Notes under the pieces: model-generated
Told to the model about the DNA's origin: nothing
Databases searched by the model: none
The model's input: only the letters and a program-made list of their open reading frames with translations
Made by a program: the position numbers and the translations under genes
In this document: in pieces, positions 62,501-64,000 of the stretch
Position numbering within the stretch: the first letter of the stretch is position 1
Layout: every line of letters begins with the position of its first letter
Source: Halomonas sp. MCCC 1A13316
GTDB lineage: Bacteria; Pseudomonadota; Gammaproteobacteria; Pseudomonadales; Halomonadaceae
Reading direction: 5' to 3'
DNA length: 64,000 nt
NCBI RefSeq assembly: GCF_014931605.1
Contig: NZ_CP053382.1
Location: forward strand, 1,550,001 to 1,614,000

Positions 62501-63568
62501 CGCCGCCGTACCGGCGTTCGAGTGCATCCAGACGACTGGCGCTACGATCAGCTCGAGCCTCACCTGATCATGAACGTCCACGTGGTCGACCATGAAGGCA
62601 ACACGCTGGGCCAGGGGCGCGACGTGCGCGAGCTCGAGCGGCGCTTCGAAGCCGCGGCGGGCGAAGGCGCACGGGCGCTGGCCGCCGAGGTCAGCGACGC
62701 GCCCGATGTCGCCGGCCTGCCGGAGACGCCGCTGCCCGAATCGCGAGTGACCACCCAGGCAGGCATCAGGGTCGAGGCATTCCCGGCGCTGGTGCCGGCG
62801 GAAGGCGAGGCGTTCCGCATCGAGCTGTTCGATCATCCCGGCAAGGCCGAGCAGGCACATCGCCGCGGTGTGGTCAGGCTAGCCATGGCCCGCCTGCCGG
62901 ATCAGGTGAGAACCATCCAGCGGCTCAAGGGGCTCGAAGCGTGCGCTCTGCTGTTTACCAAAGTGGGCAGCAAGCGCGAGTTACTGGACGATGTGGTCGA
63001 GGCGGTCTTCGCTCGCAGTGTGGCGATGTCGCCGCTGCCGCGCTCGTCAGTTGAACTCGAAGTTCGGCTCGAGGCGACGCGTGCCGAGCTGATACCCAAT
63101 GCCGAGGAGCTGGTAGCGACGCTCAAGAAGGCCCTGGAAGGGCATCTGGCGATCGCAAAGGCGCTGAAGGGTAACCTGAATCTGGCGCTGGCGCTGGTAT
63201 ACAGTGATATCAAGGCACAGATGCAACGGCTGGTGCATCCCGGCTTCGTGAGGGAAGCGGGCGAGTGGCTCGAAGAGTATCCGCGCTACATGGAAGCGGC
63301 GCTGATCCGCCTGGAGAAGGCGCCGCGTGAGCGCATGCGCGACCAGATGCACATGCAGGAGGTGCAGGATTTCGAGATGCGCCTGGCGGCGCGACGCGAG
63401 AGCCAGCGCCGCGGCGGCCACGAGTATCCCGAGCTGGTGGAGTTCGGCTGGTGGATCGAGGAGCTGCGGGTATCGTTGTTCGCCCAGCAGCTCGGCACTC
63501 GCATGCCGGTCTCCGTCAAGCGCCTCGAGCGGCGCTGGGCGGAGCTGGTGGGGCATGGTCAAGGCTGA
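59534..63568 (+). CDS. hrpA: ATP-dependent RNA helicase HrpA
   Basis: 1344-residue DEAH-box helicase, close to E. coli HrpA (1300). Walker A GETGSGKTTQLP, DEAH in IIIDEAHERSLNIDF, motif III ITSATID, motif VI QRKGRCGRVAEG, then the helicase-associated OB-type region and the long HrpA-specific C-terminal part (from about residue 640). It acts on mRNA processing and stalled ribosomes in E. coli. Start is GTG with AGAGG 6 nt upstream, directly after the fadD terminator. Confidence 0.95.
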   Translation: MSTAITTGSTVTDGKSELSRLEHALGEVMLRDRGALSRRLNGLKRRLREGKAVDRGLAEVARDIERSEALAARRRAQPVALNYPPELPVAERRDEILAALREHQVVVVAGETGSGKTTQLPKLCLELGLGRRGLIGHTQPRRLAARSVATRLAEELEVPLGEQVGYQVRFTDHTGDATLIKLMTDGILLAETRHDPDLSRYEAIIIDEAHERSLNIDFLLGYLKRLLPRRPELKVIITSATIDVARFSEHFALPGADGESEPAPVVEVSGRAYPVEVRYRPLVRETDDEADRTLQEGILHAVEEIEQIERDKRWFHGPRDILVFLPGEREIRETADTLRRADLKGSEILPLYARLSNAEQNRVFAPHAGRRIVLATNVAETSLTVPGIRYVIDPGLVRISRYSYRAKIQRLPVEPVSQASANQRKGRCGRVAEGVCIRLYDEEDFLSRPEFTDPEIRRTNLASVILSMLSLKLGDIERFPFVDPPDSRFVKDGFRLLFELGAVDEGNRLTPMGRKLARLPIDPRLARMVLAGAEQGGLRDVLVVVSALAVQDPRDRPAEKREAADQAHRRWHDPDSDFVALLNLWQGFEAAREELSGNRLRRWCKERYLNYLRLREWHDTFRQLRQLLREMEIEVPPPAPLPEQAAGEEQDKARLQARRQNAVQLHKALLPGLLSHLGMLTENREYLGARNRKFVIHPGSGLAKKSPKWLMAFELVETTRLFARTVARIEPQWIEPVAGHLVKRSYSEPHWEMKRAQVVAKEQVSLFGLPIVTGRSVHYGPIAPHEARELFIRRALVEGEFRTKGAFFDYNRALVEEVEDLEDRARRRDILVDEETLFAFYDERIPEDIVNGKGFEAWRRKAEAKSPDVLKFDRAALLAREAGEVTETQYPDELVLGGVRYPLDYRFEPGAPDDGVTLTVPAAMLPQLPRARLEWLVPGLLREKCIALLKSLPKSVRRQVVPIPDWVDAALETLTPDDVPLSEALGEFLRRRTGVRVHPDDWRYDQLEPHLIMNVHVVDHEGNTLGQGRDVRELERRFEAAAGEGARALAAEVSDAPDVAGLPETPLPESRVTTQAGIRVEAFPALVPAEGEAFRIELFDHPGKAEQAHRRGVVRLAMARLPDQVRTIQRLKGLEACALLFTKVGSKRELLDDVVEAVFARSVAMSPLPRSSVELEVRLEATRAELIPNAEELVATLKKALEGHLAIAKALKGNLNLALALVYSDIKAQMQRLVHPGFVREAGEWLEEYPRYMEAALIRLEKAPRERMRDQMHMQEVQDFEMRLAARRESQRRGGHEYPELVEFGWWIEELRVSLFAQQLGTRMPVSVKRLERRWAELVGHGQG

Positions 63569-63597
63569 CCTTGACGTGCCGATAATAGAGACATGAG

Positions 63598-63615
63598 GCA
63601 TCGGCTAGCCGATGC
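63598..63615. promoter_or_regulatory. Perfect 18-bp palindrome before the ketoacyl synthase gene
   Basis: GCATCGGCT at 63598-63606 is mirrored without gap by AGCCGATGC at 63607-63615, 38 nt before the ATG at 63654. No T run follows, so it looks more like an operator than a terminator. Confidence 0.4.
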
Positions 63616-63653
63616 TCAGCCAGCGGCGACACGGCCGCACGAGGGAGAAGATA

Positions 63654-64000
63654 ATGACAGACGTCGTGATTACCGGTACGGGACTCTTCACGCCGGAGCA
63701 CGCCATTGACAACGAGGCCCTGGTAGCCTCGTTCAACACCTGGGTGGACGCGGAGAATGCGCGGCATGCCGCCGCCATCGAGGCGGGCGAGCGCGAACCG
63801 CTCCAGCACTCGAGCAGCGAATTCATCGTCAAGGCGTCCGGCATACACAGCCGCTACGTGCTGGACGCTGCCGGTATCCTCGACCCCCAGCGGATGCGCC
63901 CACGCCTGCCTTCGCGCAGCAACGACGAGCCCTCGATCCAGTGCGAAATGGGTATGGCCGCCGCGCGCCAGGCACTGGAGACGGCCGGCGTCGAACCCGG
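63654..64000 (+). CDS. Beta-ketoacyl-ACP synthase III-like protein, 3'-truncated
   Basis: First 115 residues of a FabH-like condensing enzyme; the gene runs off the window. The N-terminus VVITGTGLFTPEHAIDNEALVASFN and the segment SEFIVKASGIHSRYVLD match the start of the ketoacyl synthase III fold; the catalytic Cys is beyond the edge. An insertion around ENARHAAAIEAGEREPLQ, unlike E. coli FabH, fits the longer FabH-like variant of pseudomonads and halomonads. GAGGGAG precedes the ATG. Confidence 0.85.
   Translation, partial: MTDVVITGTGLFTPEHAIDNEALVASFNTWVDAENARHAAAIEAGEREPLQHSSSEFIVKASGIHSRYVLDAAGILDPQRMRPRLPSRSNDEPSIQCEMGMAAARQALETAGVEP

Overview
The window looks like a chromosomal segment of a halophilic gammaproteobacterium, most probably a Halomonas-type member of the Halomonadaceae. 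Base composition is GC-rich and third codon positions are mostly G or C. The housekeeping order dnaX-ybaB-recR followed by rnd-ycgL-ycgN, the fadD-hrpA pair, the yqjD-yqjE-yqjK operon and a small bacterial-type SRP RNA all fit that group. I infer the assignment from gene content and protein style; no database was searched. I saw no tRNA, rRNA, CRISPR array, insertion sequence or prophage.

Layout. (1) 1-5000: tail of a short-chain dehydrogenase gene, then a converging RND efflux pump (inner-membrane pump plus periplasmic adaptor). (2) 5010-18855: a complete Flp/Tad pilus locus in one direction (flp pilin, prepilin peptidase, an extra AAA+ ATPase, CpaB, secretin, small lipoprotein, TadZ/CpaE, TadA, TadB, TadC, TadD, TadE, TadG). 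It closes with a strong terminator and a converging AraC-type regulator that carries a degenerate receiver domain. (3) 19183-31323: a flavoprotein, an ergothioneine pair (egtB, egtD) with a TetR-like gene, the yqjDEK envelope-stress operon, outer-membrane phospholipase A diverging from a large MscK-type mechanosensitive channel, a TlyA methyltransferase and an AbrB-family membrane protein. (4) 31317-34636: a two-gene operon of an ATP-grasp ligase and an unrecognised 683-residue protein with a papain-like Cys/His/Asn arrangement. (5) 34842-35502: 4.5S SRP RNA and a 101-residue orphan. (6) 35606-45076: an ABC amino-acid importer followed upstream by thiolase, M20 deacylase, CoA-transferase A/B and class III aminotransferase, with a divergent LysR regulator. 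A decayed putrescine-oxidase-type gene sits next to it. (7) 46015-51024: dnaX-ybaB-recR-rnd-ycgL-ycgN. (8) 51245-57523: a secreted Gly/Asp/Ser repeat protein, an S9 oligopeptidase, a membrane protein with a VWA protein, and a class II amidotransferase. (9) 57740-64000: fadD, hrpA and the start of a ketoacyl synthase III-like gene.

How the parts work together. The Tad locus should assemble a thin adhesive pilus: Flp is cleaved by the prepilin peptidase, polymerised by TadA/TadB/TadC, exported through the CpaC secretin, and positioned by TadZ. Region 6 reads as one catabolic unit that imports a charged or acylated amino acid, transaminates it to a 3-oxo acid, activates that to a CoA thioester, cleaves it thiolytically and removes an acyl group. 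This is the reaction order known for N-acetyl-beta-lysine breakdown, which would make sense as osmolyte scavenging by a halophile. The least explained system is region 4, where a peptide-bond-forming type of enzyme is coupled to a cysteine-peptidase-like partner.
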